The notes under the pieces: model-generated
Told to the model about the DNA's origin: nothing
Databases searched by the model: none
Seen by the model: only the letters and a program-made list of their open reading frames with translations
Origin: Microbacterium sp. UFMG61
Lineage (GTDB): Bacteria > Actinomycetota > Actinomycetes > Actinomycetales > Microbacteriaceae
Assembly (NCBI RefSeq): GCF_015354505.1
Contig: NZ_JACAFP010000004.1
Coordinates: forward strand, 198,367 to 262,366
Direction: 5' to 3'
DNA: 64,000 nt
Made by a program: the position numbers and the translations under genes
Shown: positions 45,790 through 54,680 of the stretch, piece after piece
Position numbering within the stretch: the stretch's first letter is position 1
How the letters are laid out: each line of letters begins with the position of its first letter

Positions 45790-46891
45790 GGGTCAACCAC
45801 TCGACGTAGAACAGACCGACCGCAGACACCGCGAGCAGGCCGGCGATGATCCACATGCGCACGACGATCGTGACCTCCGACCACCCGCGCATCTCGAGGT
45901 GGTGGTGGAAGGGGCTCATCAGGAACAGACGCTTGCCACGCGTGATCTTGAAGTAGGCGCGCTGCAGGATCACCGATCCCGAGGCGAGCACGAAGACACC
46001 GGCGATCACGAAGAGGAGCAGCTCGGTGCGGGTGAGGATCGCCATCGCGGTGATGACGCCGCCGATGGCCATCGAGCCCACGTCGCCCATGAAGACCTTG
46101 GCCTTCGGTGCATTCCACCAGAGGAATCCGATGAGGCTCGCGCCGAAGGATGCCGCGATGATCGCGAGGCTGAACGGATCGCGTACCTCGTAGCACCCGG
46201 TGATCGCCGTCGTGTCGACGCCCTCACCGACACAGGACTGCTTGAACTGCCAGAAGGCGATCAGGCTGTAGGCGCTGACGACGAGCACACCGGCACCGGC
46301 CGCGAGGCCGTCGAGACCGTCGGTGAGGTTCACGCTGTTCGAGGTCGCGACACCGATGACCGAGATCCACAGCAGATAGAGGGCCCAGCCGAGGACCGCG
46401 GTGAAGGCGAAGAGATTGAGCCAGGGGATGTCACGGAACAGCGAGATCGACCCGGATGCCGGCGTCTGATCGAACTGATTCGGGAAGTTCAACGCGACGA
46501 TCCCGAACGGGATGATGACGATCAGCTGACCGATGACCTTGCGCCATCCGGAGAGACCGAGACTGCGCTGGCTGCGAACCTTCATGTAGTCGTCGATGAA
46601 GCCGACCACGCCGAAGCCCACCATGAGCCAGATCACCAGCAGCGCCGAGAGCGCAGGAGTCCCTCCACCGACGAAGACTCCGGTGAAGTACCCGACCATC
46701 GTGCCGACGATGAAGATCACGCCGCCCATCGTCGGGGTTCCGCGCTTCGCCTCGTGGCTCGGATTCTCGATCGCCTCGGGCGTGCGGATGACCTGCCCCC
46801 AGCCCCACTTGCGGAAGAGCCGAAGGAAGACAGGAGTCAGGAAGAGCGTGAAGGCGAGCGAGATGGCCGCCGCCATGATGAGTGACCTCAC
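45779..46891 (-). CDS. mraY: Phospho-N-acetylmuramoyl-pentapeptide transferase
   Basis: Integral membrane enzyme that moves phospho-MurNAc-pentapeptide to undecaprenyl phosphate, giving lipid I. 370 residues, ten helices. The metal-binding and substrate motifs FIDDYMKV (near residue 98), NLTDGLDGLA (near 191) and FMGDVGS (near 269) are intact, as is the MSPFHHHLE loop (near 325). GTG start overlaps murF by four bases. Confidence 0.97.
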   Translation of the reverse strand: MRSLIMAAAISLAFTLFLTPVFLRLFRKWGWGQVIRTPEAIENPSHEAKRGTPTMGGVIFIVGTMVGYFTGVFVGGGTPALSALLVIWLMVGFGVVGFIDDYMKVRSQRSLGLSGWRKVIGQLIVIIPFGIVALNFPNQFDQTPASGSISLFRDIPWLNLFAFTAVLGWALYLLWISVIGVATSNSVNLTDGLDGLAAGAGVLVVSAYSLIAFWQFKQSCVGEGVDTTAITGCYEVRDPFSLAIIAASFGASLIGFLWWNAPKAKVFMGDVGSMAIGGVITAMAILTRTELLLFVIAGVFVLASGSVILQRAYFKITRGKRLFLMSPFHHHLEMRGWSEVTIVVRMWIIAGLLAVSAVGLFYVEWLTRVG

Positions 46892-48300
46892 GAGAACAAT
46901 TCTCCCAGACGATCGCCGAGATGCCGGAGGCCCACGGAGTTGGAGGACTTCACGAGCACGCGATCGCCGTCGCGGAGCTCGCTGCGGAGATACTCGTACG
47001 CCGCGTCCTGGTCGGGGAAGAAGACGGCCTCGCTGTCCCAGGACCCCTCGCCGATCGCCGAGATGAAGAGTCTGCGCGCCTCCGGCCCTACCACCACGAT
47101 GCGCTGGATGTTGAGCCGAACCGCGAGCAGACCGATCCGGTCGTGTTCCTCTCCCGCCGTCTCGCCGAGTTCGCTCATGGCCCCGAGCACCGCGACCGTG
47201 CGCTCGTCCGGACCGGTGATCTGCGCGAGCGTGCGCAGTGCAGCGGCCATCGAGTCGGGGCTCGCGTTGTACGCGTCGTTGATGATGCGCACGCGGTCGC
47301 TTCCGAGTGGCTGCATGCGCCAGCGCTCGGCGATCTCGACCGTCTCGAGGCGAGCGATGGCATCGGCGGCGGACACCCCGAGCACGCCCGCCGTCGCGAT
47401 CGCGGCGAGGGCGTTGTTCACATGGTGAGCGCCGAGCACACGCAGCCGGAGCGGAAGCTGCTCTCCGCCGGTCTCGATCACGCAGGACGTTCCGGATGCG
47501 GTGACCTCGAGGTCGCGAGCGCGGACATCTGCGGCATCGCTCTGACCGAAGCCGACCACCGTCATGCCACGCGACTCGGCCAGCCCCCGCATCGCGGAGA
47601 CGCGGGGGTCGTCGACGTTGAGCACGGCCGTTCCGCTCGCGATCGCGGCGGAGACGAGTTCGGACTTGGCCTTCGCCGTCGCCTCGATGCCTCCGAACCC
47701 GCCGGCATGGGCCATGCCGACCATGAGGACGACGGCGACGTCGGGCTCGACGAGGCCGGCGAGACGAGCGATGCTGCCCGGCGCGTCCGCACCGAACTCG
47801 CTGACGAGGAAACGCGTGCCGTGGGTGACGCGGAGCATCGTGACCGGCGCACCGACCTCGTTGTTGTACGAGGCGATGGGAGAGACCGTCTCCCCCTCGT
47901 CCGAGAGGATGCGGGCCAGGAAGTTCTTGGTGGTCGTCTTGCCGTTCGAGCCCGTGATCCCGACGATCTTGAGCGCACCGCCGGCGCGCACGCGCGCGAC
48001 GACCTCGCGGGCGAGATCGGCGAGGGCTGCGACGGCATCCGCGACGATGATCTGTGTGATCTCGTCGTCGACCGGATGCTCGACGATCGCGAGCGCCGCA
48101 CCCGCGTCGAGCGCGGCACCGACGAAACGATGTCCGTCGGTCTCGGCCCCCGGCTTGGCGACGAAGATCGACCCCGGCGCCATCTTCCGCGAGTCGGTGT
48201 CCACGACACCGTCGACGACGGTCTCTGCGGTGACGGGTCCGGCGAGCCTGAGTTCACCCCCGAGGACGGCGGCGATCTCAGCAAGCGACAGGGCGATCAT
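46888..48300 (-). CDS. murF: UDP-N-acetylmuramoyl-tripeptide-D-Ala-D-Ala ligase
   Basis: Adds D-Ala-D-Ala to the UDP-MurNAc-tripeptide. 470 residues. ITGSNGKTTTKNFLA (about 115-129) and NDAYNASPDSM (about 326-336) are MurF-specific, ruling out MurE. It begins 26 bases after ftsI ends, where murE sits in many actinobacterial dcw clusters; no murE is found in this window. Confidence 0.96.
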   Translation of the reverse strand: MIALSLAEIAAVLGGELRLAGPVTAETVVDGVVDTDSRKMAPGSIFVAKPGAETDGHRFVGAALDAGAALAIVEHPVDDEITQIIVADAVAALADLAREVVARVRAGGALKIVGITGSNGKTTTKNFLARILSDEGETVSPIASYNNEVGAPVTMLRVTHGTRFLVSEFGADAPGSIARLAGLVEPDVAVVLMVGMAHAGGFGGIEATAKAKSELVSAAIASGTAVLNVDDPRVSAMRGLAESRGMTVVGFGQSDAADVRARDLEVTASGTSCVIETGGEQLPLRLRVLGAHHVNNALAAIATAGVLGVSAADAIARLETVEIAERWRMQPLGSDRVRIINDAYNASPDSMAAALRTLAQITGPDERTVAVLGAMSELGETAGEEHDRIGLLAVRLNIQRIVVVGPEARRLFISAIGEGSWDSEAVFFPDQDAAYEYLRSELRDGDRVLVKSSNSVGLRHLGDRLGELFS

Positions 48301-48326
48301 GACGTCTCCAGGCGCGGAAGCGCCGA

Positions 48327-50114
48327 CTATTCGAACTTGGGAAGCAGCGCGTCCATCGGAGTGGAGGATGGCATCACGCGATAGGTCTTCATGGTCTGGG
48401 TCATCGCCTTCTGGAAGGCCGGGGCGGTAGCGGCAGACGATGTAATTCTAGTCGGCTCGTCGAGTGTCACCACGACGACGTACTGCGGGTCGTCGACCGG
48501 CGCGAAGCCCACCATGCTGGTGTAGTAGATGCCCTGCTTGTACCCGCCGTTGCCGTCCGGCACCTGCGCAGTACCGGTCTTGCTGGTGACCCGGTACCCC
48601 GGGACCTGGATGCGCTCGGCGTTGCCGCCCTGCACGGCGACGTTCTCGAGCATCCGCGTGAGGTCTGCGGCCGTCTGCGGCGCAATGATCTGATTGTGCT
48701 CCGGAGCCTCCGGCGTCACGACCGTGCCGTCGGCCGCGGTGCACGACTCGATGAGGGAGAGGTCGATCTTCTCGCCGCCGTTCGCGATGGCCTGGTAGGC
48801 GCCGGCGACCTGGGGAGCCGTGACGGTGAAGTACTGACCGAACGTCGTGGTGTACAGCGACTGGTTGTCCCAATCGGCGGTCGGATGGAGTTCGCCGCCC
48901 TGCTCATTCGGGAAGCCGACGGTCGTCTGGCCGACCCCGAAACGCTGCAGGTAGTCGTAGCGCACGTCGGGGCTCACCATCGTGCCGAACTTCGACAGCG
49001 CCACGTTCGACGAGTCGATCAGGGCGCCCGCCAGGGTGTACTGGAAGGCCGGGTGCACGAACGCATCGTTGATCACGGCGCCGTTCTCGAACTTCTCGTG
49101 CGAGGCAGCGGTCACCGTCGGGCTGGACATCGTCACGCCGGCGTTCTCCATCACGGCAGCGGCCGTGACGGCCTTGAACGTCGATCCCGGCTCGAAGGTG
49201 CGGGAGAACAGCATGCTTCCCCACGTGTCGGAGCCTGAGGCGTCGAGGTCGTTGGGATCCATGGTCGGCCACTCCGCGGCCGCACGGATCTTGCCGGTCT
49301 TCACCTCGACGACGGTCACGGTGCCGCCTTTGGCGCCCTGCGCCTGGGCCTCTTCCGCGATCATCTGCTGCATGTACCACTGCAGGTCGCTGTTGATCGT
49401 CAGCTGCACGGAGCCGCCGTCGATCGCGTCGACCCTGGTCTCGCTGCCCGGGATGATCACGCCGTCCTTGCCCGTGCGGTAGCTCTCCTCGCCGTCGGTG
49501 GGGGCCAGGCACTGGCTGTCCATCTTCTCGACGCCCGCCTGCGCCTCCCCCTCGCCGTCCAGGTAGCCGATGACGTTGCCGGCGACGGCGCCGTTCGGGT
49601 ACACGCGCGTCTCCCGCGCGGTGAAGTGCATGTAGGGCAGCCCCTGCGCCTTGAGGTCCTTGAGCTCGATGTGCTGCTCGGTGCTGAGCCCCTTCTTCAC
49701 CTGATACCAGCGAGAATCGGGATCGGCAGCGTGCTGGGACTCGACCTCGGTGCGCAGGGTCTCCGGGTCGAGACCCGTGATCGCTGCGATGCGCTGCGCG
49801 GCCTCGGCCCAGGGGATCTCCGGCGGGTTCTTCTCGTCGTCCTCGAGCAGGAAGACCACCTGCGGATCGATGCTCCAGTCGTAGACGGTGACGCTCTCCG
49901 CGAGAACCGTCCCACCGGCGTCGACGATCGATCCGCGCTGCCCCGGAAGGGGTGTCCCCACCGAGATGTACTTGAGCGATTCGCTGACGTGCTCATCGGC
50001 CTTGACGACCTGGATGTCGATCAGGCGCACGACGAACGCGGCGAGGATCGCGAGGATCACTGCCAGCGCGACGACCGTGCGTCGCCGGGGGCTCCGGGTG
50101 GCTCGTGTCGTCAT
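48327..50114 (-). CDS. ftsI: Septal penicillin-binding protein (FtsI/PBP3-type transpeptidase)
   Basis: Class B PBP that cross-links septal peptidoglycan with FtsW. 595 residues: short cytoplasmic tail, one membrane helix (about 12-32), PBP dimerisation domain, and transpeptidase domain with the active Ser311 in STFK, SSN at 368-370 and KTG beginning at Lys512. No PASTA domain. It follows ftsL by 37 bases. Confidence 0.96.
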   Translation of the reverse strand: MTTRATRSPRRRTVVALAVILAILAAFVVRLIDIQVVKADEHVSESLKYISVGTPLPGQRGSIVDAGGTVLAESVTVYDWSIDPQVVFLLEDDEKNPPEIPWAEAAQRIAAITGLDPETLRTEVESQHAADPDSRWYQVKKGLSTEQHIELKDLKAQGLPYMHFTARETRVYPNGAVAGNVIGYLDGEGEAQAGVEKMDSQCLAPTDGEESYRTGKDGVIIPGSETRVDAIDGGSVQLTINSDLQWYMQQMIAEEAQAQGAKGGTVTVVEVKTGKIRAAAEWPTMDPNDLDASGSDTWGSMLFSRTFEPGSTFKAVTAAAVMENAGVTMSSPTVTAASHEKFENGAVINDAFVHPAFQYTLAGALIDSSNVALSKFGTMVSPDVRYDYLQRFGVGQTTVGFPNEQGGELHPTADWDNQSLYTTTFGQYFTVTAPQVAGAYQAIANGGEKIDLSLIESCTAADGTVVTPEAPEHNQIIAPQTAADLTRMLENVAVQGGNAERIQVPGYRVTSKTGTAQVPDGNGGYKQGIYYTSMVGFAPVDDPQYVVVVTLDEPTRITSSAATAPAFQKAMTQTMKTYRVMPSSTPMDALLPKFE

Positions 50115-50151
50115 GGACTGTCTCCGTCAGTTCGTGATGGTCGTGGATGTG

Positions 50152-50739
50152 TCAGCGGGTCGTGGGGCTCGGAAGTCCGTCGGTGATGGCGGGCGGCAGC
50201 TCCTGCGCGGGCGGCAGCGCGGCGTCCGCCGAGTCGCCGTCATCGCCCGTGGTCGGAGCGACCACCGGGTGCTGCAACAGGGCGTTGCTCACCGCCCCGG
50301 CACCGTTGGGGTTGATCGTCGACACTCCCCCCGCACCGGTGACGGCGCCGAACACGGCGCCGTCACTGAGTCGGAGATAGGAGGGCGATCCGGCGACGAT
50401 CATCCCGAGTCCGGCGGCGCTGGTGGCGAGGGACTGCGGCGAGCTCATCCCCGTCAGATCCTCCTGAAGAGCATCCGTGCGCAGATCGAGCTCGTGCTGC
50501 TGCGAGGAGAGGCCGGCGAGGACGAAGGAGTCCTGCGTGATCGCCAGGGAGAGGCCGATCTGCGCGGCGCCTATCGCCATCGCTCCCGCCACCGCGACGA
50601 GCGCGTAGGCGAGCTTCGGCTTGCGGCGCACCGGCGTGCCGGTGACCGGCTGGAGCCGACGGTTCGGAGTACGGTCGCTCGAGCGGTCCGGCGATGCGGG
50701 CAGTGCACGCGGCTTGCGGACGGCGGCGTTGAGACTCAT
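50152..50739 (-). CDS. ftsL: FtsL-like divisome protein
   Basis: A 195-residue bitopic protein in the FtsL position between rsmH and ftsI. A basic, Pro-rich cytoplasmic segment (1-42) precedes one membrane helix (about 43-65), a short coiled-coil stretch (about 72-95) with the [15 protein letters not shown] motif typical of FtsL/DivIC, and a Gly/Ala/Pro-rich external tail. Sequence conservation in this family is low, so assignment leans on position and layout. Confidence 0.8.
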   Translation of the reverse strand: MSLNAAVRKPRALPASPDRSSDRTPNRRLQPVTGTPVRRKPKLAYALVAVAGAMAIGAAQIGLSLAITQDSFVLAGLSSQQHELDLRTDALQEDLTGMSSPQSLATSAAGLGMIVAGSPSYLRLSDGAVFGAVTGAGGVSTINPNGAGAVSNALLQHPVVAPTTGDDGDSADAALPPAQELPPAITDGLPSPTTR

Positions 50740-51674
50740 GCGCTCTCCCTGACCTTCTCGGCTGCGCGCAGACGTACGGGGATGGCGCGCGGGTTGCGCG
50801 CCCGCTCCTCGTCATCGGCGAGTTCGGCGCCGCGCGTGATGATCGTGAAGCGCGGCGCGTGCTCGGGGAGCTCGACCGGGAGCCCCTTCGGAGCGGTGGA
50901 CGCGGCCCCTGCCGCGAAGGCCTGCTTGACGAGGCGGTCCTCCAGCGACTGGTACGACATCACGACGATGCGTCCCCCCACAGCGAGTGCATCCATCGCG
51001 GAGGGAATCGCATCGGCGAGGACGTTGAGTTCGGCGTTCACCTCGATGCGCAGCGCCTGGAACACGCGCTTGGCCGGGTGGCCGGCGCGCTGCGCCGCGG
51101 CCGGCGTCGCTGCGATGAGGATCTCGACGAGTTCACCCGAGCGCGTGATCGGCTGCTTCTCGCGAGCGGCGATGATGAAGCGCGCGTAGCGCCCCGCCAG
51201 CTTCTCCTCGCCGTAACGCTCGAAGATGCGTCGCAGGTTGCCCTCGCTGTAGGTGGAGATGACCTCAGCCGCGGTGACGCCCTTCGTCTGGTCCATGCGC
51301 ATGTCGAGCGGAGCATCCTTCGAGTACGCGAACCCGCGCTCCGCCTCGTCGAGCTGTAGCGACGACACCCCGAGGTCGAAGAGGATGCCGGATGCTCCCT
51401 GTGCGTGCAGACCGATCTCGTCGTACACCGTGTGCACGAGCGTGATCCGATCGGCGAAGCGCGAGAGACGCTCCCCCGCGATCCGCAGCGCATCGGTGTC
51501 ACGGTCGAGCCCGACGAGACGGATGTTCGGGAAACGCTCGAGCAGCGCCTCGGAATGCCCGCCCATGCCGAGCGTGGCATCGACCAGCACCGCTCCGTCG
51601 TGCTGGAGCGCGGGAGCGAGCAGTTCGACGCAGCGCTCGAGCAGTACGGGGGTGTGGATGTCGCGGAGGCTCAT
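50736..51674 (-). CDS. rsmH: 16S rRNA (cytosine1402-N4)-methyltransferase
   Basis: SAM-dependent methyltransferase, 312 residues. [15 protein letters not shown] (about 31-45), GLDRDTDAL (about 54-62), [14 protein letters not shown] (about 96-109) and [15 protein letters not shown] (about 111-125) identify RsmH (MraW). Overlaps ftsL by four bases. Second gene of the dcw cluster. Confidence 0.96.
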   Translation of the reverse strand: MSLRDIHTPVLLERCVELLAPALQHDGAVLVDATLGMGGHSEALLERFPNIRLVGLDRDTDALRIAGERLSRFADRITLVHTVYDEIGLHAQGASGILFDLGVSSLQLDEAERGFAYSKDAPLDMRMDQTKGVTAAEVISTYSEGNLRRIFERYGEEKLAGRYARFIIAAREKQPITRSGELVEILIAATPAAAQRAGHPAKRVFQALRIEVNAELNVLADAIPSAMDALAVGGRIVVMSYQSLEDRLVKQAFAAGAASTAPKGLPVELPEHAPRFTIITRGAELADDEERARNPRAIPVRLRAAEKVRESA

Positions 51675-51791
51675 GATCTCTCTCGGGTGATCTCTGTATC
51701 TCGGTGACCAGGGCCCTGATCCCCCTCCGCTTCTCGACCCGGCACCGGGGAAGTGTGTCGGGGCGGGAGCGGCGGGGCATCACAGCCGTGG

Positions 51792-52223
51792 TCAGAACAG
51801 TCCCGGGATCACCTCCTGCTCGAGTTCGGAGTACGACTCCTCGCCGGCTGCGAGGTAGGTGTTCCAGCTCTCGGCATCCCAGATCTCGGCGTGCGCGCCG
51901 ACTCCGGTGACGATGAGCTCCTTCTGCAGACCCGCGTACTGACGCAGGTGCGCGGGGATGGTGATGCGGTTCTGGCTGTCGGGCATCTCCGCACTCGCTC
52001 CGGAGAGGAACAGGCGCATGAAGTCACGCGCCTGTTTGTTCGCGAGCGGCGCCTGACGGATCCGCTCGTGCATCGCCTCGAACTCGGCCGTGCTGAACAC
52101 GTAGAGGCAGCGTTCCTGTCCACGGGTGACGACGATGCCGCCACCGAGGTCTTCGCGGAACTTCGCGGGGAGGATGACCCTGCCCTTGTCGTCCAGCTTC
52201 GGAGAATGCGTTCCCAGCAACAT
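51792..52223 (-). CDS. mraZ: Transcriptional regulator MraZ
   Basis: First gene of the dcw cluster and its likely autoregulator. 143 residues with two SpoVT/AbrB-like DNA-binding halves: [20 protein letters not shown] (residues 2-21) and [13 protein letters not shown] (about 82-94). MraZ rings bind direct GTGGG-like repeats spaced 10 bases; three such boxes lie 41-66 bases before its start. The ATG at 52223 follows a G-rich ribosome site (GAGGGGG). Confidence 0.96.
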   Translation of the reverse strand: MLLGTHSPKLDDKGRVILPAKFREDLGGGIVVTRGQERCLYVFSTAEFEAMHERIRQAPLANKQARDFMRLFLSGASAEMPDSQNRITIPAHLRQYAGLQKELIVTGVGAHAEIWDAESWNTYLAAGEESYSELEQEVIPGLF

Positions 52224-52263
52224 CAGCCATCACCCCCTCTCCGTCCGGCCAACTCGAGGTGCG

Positions 52264-52289
52264 CCCCACTTTACTCCACTTTCCTCCAC
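52264..52289 (-). promoter_or_regulatory. MraZ operator: three GTGGRG boxes at 10-bp spacing
   Basis: Minus-strand GTGGAG (52284-52289), GTGGAG (52274-52279) and GTGGGG (52264-52269), each exactly 10 bases apart and two of them preceded by AAA. A TAAAGT -10 candidate (52268-52273) overlaps boxes two and three, so MraZ binding would block transcription of the dcw cluster. Confidence 0.8.
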
Positions 52290-52361
52290 AAACCTACGGT
52301 CAATTGGCAGAAATCCTCCCCTGGCCGTCAAGCGCGCATACGTGAACCGCGAGATCACGCG

Positions 52362-52410
52362 GTGGAGGCAGGTGGAGCGCCAGTGGAGGGCCGGTGGAGG
52401 ACCAGTGGAG
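52362..52410 (+). repeat. Five GTGGAG boxes in the opposite orientation
   Basis: Plus-strand GTGGAG starts at 52362, 52372, 52383, 52394 and 52405, spacings 10, 11, 11 and 11. The array faces the three-box mraZ operator across about 73 bases. It is noncoding and lies between mraZ and the terminator of the DUF3040 gene. Confidence 0.8.
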
Positions 52411-52465
52411 CACTTTCACGTTCCCGGAAAGCGCGACGGCGCAGACGATCGCATCCGGGAACGAC

Positions 52466-52498
52466 GAAGGCCCGGATGCTCAGAGCATCCGGGCCTTC
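52466..52498 (-). terminator. Terminator of the DUF3040 gene
   Basis: GAAGGCCCGGATGCT (52466-52480) and its exact complement (52484-52498) around a 3-base loop, 21 bases past the DUF3040 stop. Confidence 0.85.
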
Positions 52499-52519
52499 GG
52501 AAGAAGATGTGGAGGAGGG

Positions 52520-52891
52520 TCAGTGACCGTCCTGCCGCCGATCCCATCGATCGTTCATGCGGTCCATGAAGGACGCGGAACTGTGCTGCTTGGGCGCCCG
52601 CTCGCGCGGCACCGCCGACAGCGGCTTGCGCACGGGAGTCACTGCGAGCATCACGCCGCCCAGCATCGCGGCGAAGCCGATGACGCCGACCACGACCCCC
52701 CAGACATCGCCGAGCACCACGCCGACGATCAGGCCACCGACGCCGGCGAGGAGCAGAAGAGCCCCATAGACCAGATTCCGGTAGCTGAGAGCTCGGTCGC
52801 CTGACGGCGCGCTCACGACATCGGCGTCGTTGTGGAGGAGATGGCGTTCCATCTCGTCGAGCAGACGCTGCTCCTGTTCGGAGAGTGGCAT
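52520..52891 (-). CDS. DUF3040 family membrane protein
   Basis: A 123-residue actinobacterial protein with the MPLSEQEQRLLDEMERHL opening that defines DUF3040, two adjacent membrane helices (about 45-85) and a basic tail. Function unknown. The mycobacterial homologue Rv2169c lies in the same place near mraZ. A TAGAAT box at 52919-52924 on the minus strand is a likely -10, with GAGGGGGA as the ribosome site. Confidence 0.9.
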   Translation of the reverse strand: MPLSEQEQRLLDEMERHLLHNDADVVSAPSGDRALSYRNLVYGALLLLAGVGGLIVGVVLGDVWGVVVGVIGFAAMLGGVMLAVTPVRKPLSAVPRERAPKQHSSASFMDRMNDRWDRRQDGH

Positions 52892-52975
52892 TTCGTCCCC
52901 CTCGGGTATCGTCCGTCCATTCTACGCGCGGTATGTCGCCCGAGGCTAGCTGTCGGACCCCGGATTGGCTTTACG

Positions 52976-52981
52976 TATGCT
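52976..52981 (+). promoter_or_regulatory. -10 element of the polyprenyl synthase gene (leaderless)
   Basis: TATGCT followed by seven bases and then GTG at 52989. This spacing matches the other leaderless genes and helps decide the start. Confidence 0.5.
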
Positions 52982-52988
52982 GGGAGTC

Positions 52989-54077
52989 GTGCCGTCCCCC
53001 ACACTCGTCTCCGACGCCGTCGCCGAACGCCTGAGTTCCTTCCTCGAGAGGATGCGAGTCGAATCCGCCGAGTACGGCCCCGACGCATCCGCGCTGATCG
53101 ATTCCGCCGCCGACACCCTCGTCGGCGGCAAGCGTCTGCGCGCCCGCTTCTGCCACGCCGGGTGGCGGGGCGTTGCTCGATTCGCCGACCGCTCGGCCGT
53201 CGAATCGATCGCTCTGTGGGATGTCTGCGCCTCTCTCGAGATCTTCCAGTCAGCAGCCCTCGTGCACGACGATCTCATCGACAACTCCGACACCCGACGA
53301 GGTCGCCCTGCCGCACATCGCGCTCTCGAGCGCTCCCATCGCGACGCCGGGTGGTGGGGCGACGCCGCCACGTTCGGCCGTTCCTCGGCGATCCTGCTCG
53401 GAGACCTTCTCGTCGCCTGGAGCGACGATCTGTTCGAGGATGCCGTCGCGGCGCTCCCCCACGCGGCGTCCGTACGCCGCGAGTACGCGCGCATGCGACG
53501 CGATGTCACCGTCGGGCAGTTCCTCGACATCGCCGAGGAATCGGCGTGGAGCGTGAACGCGACGGATTCGCACGTCGAACGCGCACTCCGGGTCGTCTCG
53601 CTCAAGTCGGCGCGCTACAGCATCGAGCAGCCGCTCGTGCTCGGCGCGGCGATGGCCGGCGCCGCGGACGACCAGGTCCTCGCACTGCGGCGCTTCGGCC
53701 ATCCGGTCGGCATGGCCTTCCAACTGCGCGACGACGTGCTCGGAGTCTTCGGCGATGCGTCCGTCACCGGCAAGCCCGCAGGCGACGACCTTCGCGAGGG
53801 CAAGCGCACCGTACTGGTGGCCCTCACCCGTCAGACTCTCGAGACGTCGACGCGCACCCTCTTCGATGAGATGCTCGGCGACCCGGAGCTCACCGCCGAG
53901 CAGATCGCGTTCCTGCAGGCGACGATCTCGGCGTCGGGCGCCCTCGAGCAGGTGGAGACGATGATCTCCGACTATGCGATCGAGGCGGATCGGGCTCTCT
54001 CCGGAGCACGCCTCGACAACGCCGCCGTCGGCGACCTGCGCGATCTCGCCCGTGCCGCGACGGTACGAGCCGCCTGA
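52989..54077 (+). CDS. idsA: Polyprenyl diphosphate synthase (GGPP synthase type)
   Basis: Condenses isopentenyl units into polyprenyl diphosphate for quinones, carotenoids or wall carriers. 362 residues from GTG 52989. First Asp-rich motif HDDLIDNSDTRRG (Asp94, Asp95, Asp98) and second motif FQLRDDVLGVFGD (from Asp248) are intact, plus TGKPAGDDLREGKRT. Chain length cannot be read reliably. ATG at 52977 and TTG at 52965 are alternatives. Equivalent to idsA2 (Rv2173) by position. Confidence 0.92.
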   Translation: MPSPTLVSDAVAERLSSFLERMRVESAEYGPDASALIDSAADTLVGGKRLRARFCHAGWRGVARFADRSAVESIALWDVCASLEIFQSAALVHDDLIDNSDTRRGRPAAHRALERSHRDAGWWGDAATFGRSSAILLGDLLVAWSDDLFEDAVAALPHAASVRREYARMRRDVTVGQFLDIAEESAWSVNATDSHVERALRVVSLKSARYSIEQPLVLGAAMAGAADDQVLALRRFGHPVGMAFQLRDDVLGVFGDASVTGKPAGDDLREGKRTVLVALTRQTLETSTRTLFDEMLGDPELTAEQIAFLQATISASGALEQVETMISDYAIEADRALSGARLDNAAVGDLRDLARAATVRAA

Positions 54078-54149
54078 GTCACGATCGCGGTCGAGCAGCG
54101 TGAGACGGGATCGTGCGACTGCGGGCCCGAGGCTCCGCGGCGGCGAGGA

Positions 54150-54548
54150 TCAGGCGAGCGTGCGGGCGAGGCGACGGACCTCGCTCTTGTGACCGGCGAG
54201 CAGTGCGGCGATCGGTGACCGGCCGAGCGTCTCCTCGTCGGCCAGGAGCCAGTCGACGACCTCATCGTCTGAGAAGCCCGCGTCCTGGAGCACGATGATG
54301 GTGCCTCGCAGAGAGGGCAGCGGGTGGCCGTCGACGATGAACACGGACGGGACCGCGAACACGCCGGAGCGGCGCGAGCCCACCAGGTAGTGCTCGTCGA
54401 TGAGTCTGCGGACTCGACCGAGGGGCTCGTCGAGGACCTCGACGAGATCGGGCATCGTGAGCCAGTCGGTGGGGGTCACCGCCGCATCGCCGATCTGCTC
54501 GGCGGACGACAGGCTCTCGGCGGGGTGGTTCTCAGACGGCGCAGACAC
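54150..54548 (-). CDS. Rv2175c-like DNA-binding protein (kinase substrate)
   Basis: A 132-residue protein. After a disordered N-terminus (about 1-26) comes a winged helix domain (TPTDWLTMPDLVEVL, about 26-40) and the typical C-terminal block with VPSVFIVDGHPLPSLRGT. In M. tuberculosis Rv2175c binds DNA and is phosphorylated by PknL at an N-terminal Thr, which lowers DNA binding. Here the kinase gene is nearby (55948), with the LysM gene between. GTG start at 54548. Confidence 0.87.
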   Translation of the reverse strand: MSAPSENHPAESLSSAEQIGDAAVTPTDWLTMPDLVEVLDEPLGRVRRLIDEHYLVGSRRSGVFAVPSVFIVDGHPLPSLRGTIIVLQDAGFSDDEVVDWLLADEETLGRSPIAALLAGHKSEVRRLARTLA

Positions 54549-54594
54549 ACAGCAACTATCTCACCTCAGAGCGCGCGCCGCACATTCTTCACTC

Positions 54595-54654
54595 CTGTCA
54601 CGCTGTCACCATGAGTCACTTCTGTTGACTTCCGTATACAGACGTGACAGCGTG
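54595..54654. promoter_or_regulatory. Inverted and direct repeats resembling MtrA sites
   Basis: CACGCTGTCAC (54599-54609) and its exact complement (54644-54654) flank the region before the LysM gene. The left arm is part of two CTGTCAC copies with an 8-base period (54595-54609). A TTGACT (54625-54630) and TATACA (54635-54640) lie between. Repeats of GTGACAGC resemble the MtrA binding sites of mycobacteria. Confidence 0.5.
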
Positions 54655-54680
54655 GGCGGACGTCGACCAAGGGAGACACC

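Noticed and set aside
46888..48300. murF being the missing murE
   Set aside because: GSNGKTTTK and NDAYNASPDSM are MurF motifs.
52362..52410. Simple tandem satellite or CRISPR-like repeat
   Set aside because: Only the GTGGAG hexamer is kept while the 4-5 base spacers differ, and the spacing is one helical turn, pointing to protein binding sites instead.
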